This document shows positions 21,723 to 21,866 of a stretch of DNA of 21,866 bases, one piece after another (within the stretch, counting starts at the first letter, position 1; each line of letters opens with the position of its first letter). Below the pieces are notes generated by a model that was not told the origin of the DNA, ran no database searches, and saw only the letters and a program-made list of their open reading frames with translations. This DNA comes from CALGFH01 sp036003705 (lineage in GTDB: Bacteria; Actinomycetota; CALGFH01). The position numbers and the translations under genes are program-made. Location of the stretch: contig DASYSE010000129.1 in assembly GCA_036003705.1 (NCBI GenBank), forward strand, positions 1-21,866, read 5' to 3'.

Positions 21723-21750
21723 CAGCTTTCGAGCGCTCCTGCCACGATGA

Positions 21751-21780
21751 CAGTGGATGTCAAACGGCAGTGACTGTCAA
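21751..21780. promoter_or_regulatory. Candidate operator/promoter: two direct repeats with 17-bp period
   Basis: CAGTGGATGTCAA (21751-21763) and CAGTGACTGTCAA (21768-21780) agree at 10 of 13 positions. On the minus strand each begins with TTGACA. The distal TTGACA is 17 bases from TCCACT (21757-21752), a weak -10, so the repeats may overlie the promoter of the MFS-remnant/TetR transcript and serve as regulator sites. Confidence 0.45.
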
Positions 21781-21787
21781 GAAGCTG

Positions 21788-21804
21788 GTTTACCATGGTG
21801 AAAC
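21788..21804. promoter_or_regulatory. Imperfect palindrome, candidate regulator binding site
   Basis: GTTTACCATGGTGAAAC is a near-perfect inverted repeat: ACCATGGT is symmetric, and GTTT/AAAC flank it with one extra base. Size and symmetry fit a TetR-type operator. The rest of 21805-21866 shows no gene and no other signal that I can support. Confidence 0.4.
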
Positions 21805-21866
21805 AAGCCAGCAACGGGTCGGCAAACGCGGGTTGCTAGCGTTGCCCGAGTCTGCCCAAATGACAA

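Noticed and set aside
21806..21834. AGCAAC...GTTGCT inverted repeat near the window end
   Set aside because: Six-base arms with a long loop and no adjoining gene signal; not distinguishable from chance.

Overview
Organism: a very GC-rich chromosome segment (third codon positions are almost all G or C) with frequent GTG starts, GTGA stop/start overlaps and some apparently leaderless genes. The homodimeric AceE-type pyruvate dehydrogenase E1, the lpd-E2-lipB-lipA gene order and the small proteins seen all point to Actinomycetota. I cannot place it below phylum. There are no rRNA, tRNA, CRISPR, phage or insertion-sequence signals. No stretch over 300 bases lacks a gene. LAYOUT. (1) 1-6240, minus strand: a corrinoid uptake and salvage operon. 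A cobalamin riboswitch is followed by btuF-btuC-btuD (import), cobO (adenosylation), then cobU-cobT-cobS (nucleotide-loop assembly). Every junction in the chain overlaps. An NAD-dependent formaldehyde dehydrogenase gene, cut by the window edge, lies 52 bases downstream in the same direction. (2) 6264-9660: accessory single genes. These are a DUF885 metallopeptidase-like protein, a 48-residue basic membrane peptide, an EamA-type exporter, and a LysE-type exporter that overlaps the EamA gene tail to tail. (3) 9746-20284: lipoate-dependent central metabolism. aceE, lpdA, a two-lipoyl-domain E2, lipB and lipA are on the plus strand. Between aceE and lpdA, a minus-strand operon holds a CBS-pair protein, a conserved hypothetical, gcvT (T-protein of the lipoate-using glycine cleavage system) and idi. 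(4) 20294-21866: a membrane-anchored RskA-like domain protein, a TetR regulator, the broken 5' end of an MFS drug-exporter gene that now runs into the TetR gene, and an operator-like upstream region. HOW THE GENES WORK TOGETHER: Region 1 imports corrinoids such as cobinamide and rebuilds adenosylcobalamin from them. Its riboswitch appears to act on translation, because the btuF ribosome binding site sits in a hairpin that competes with an upstream pairing strand. Region 3 makes E1, E2 and E3 of the pyruvate (and probably 2-oxoglutarate) dehydrogenase complex together with the enzymes that make and attach its lipoyl cofactor. I found no clearly new multi-gene system. The points most worth a second look are the riboswitch expression platform, the overlooked 48-residue gene, the near-identical DNA of the two lipoyl domains, the orphan RskA-like domain, and the MFS/TetR fusion with its duplicated start codon.
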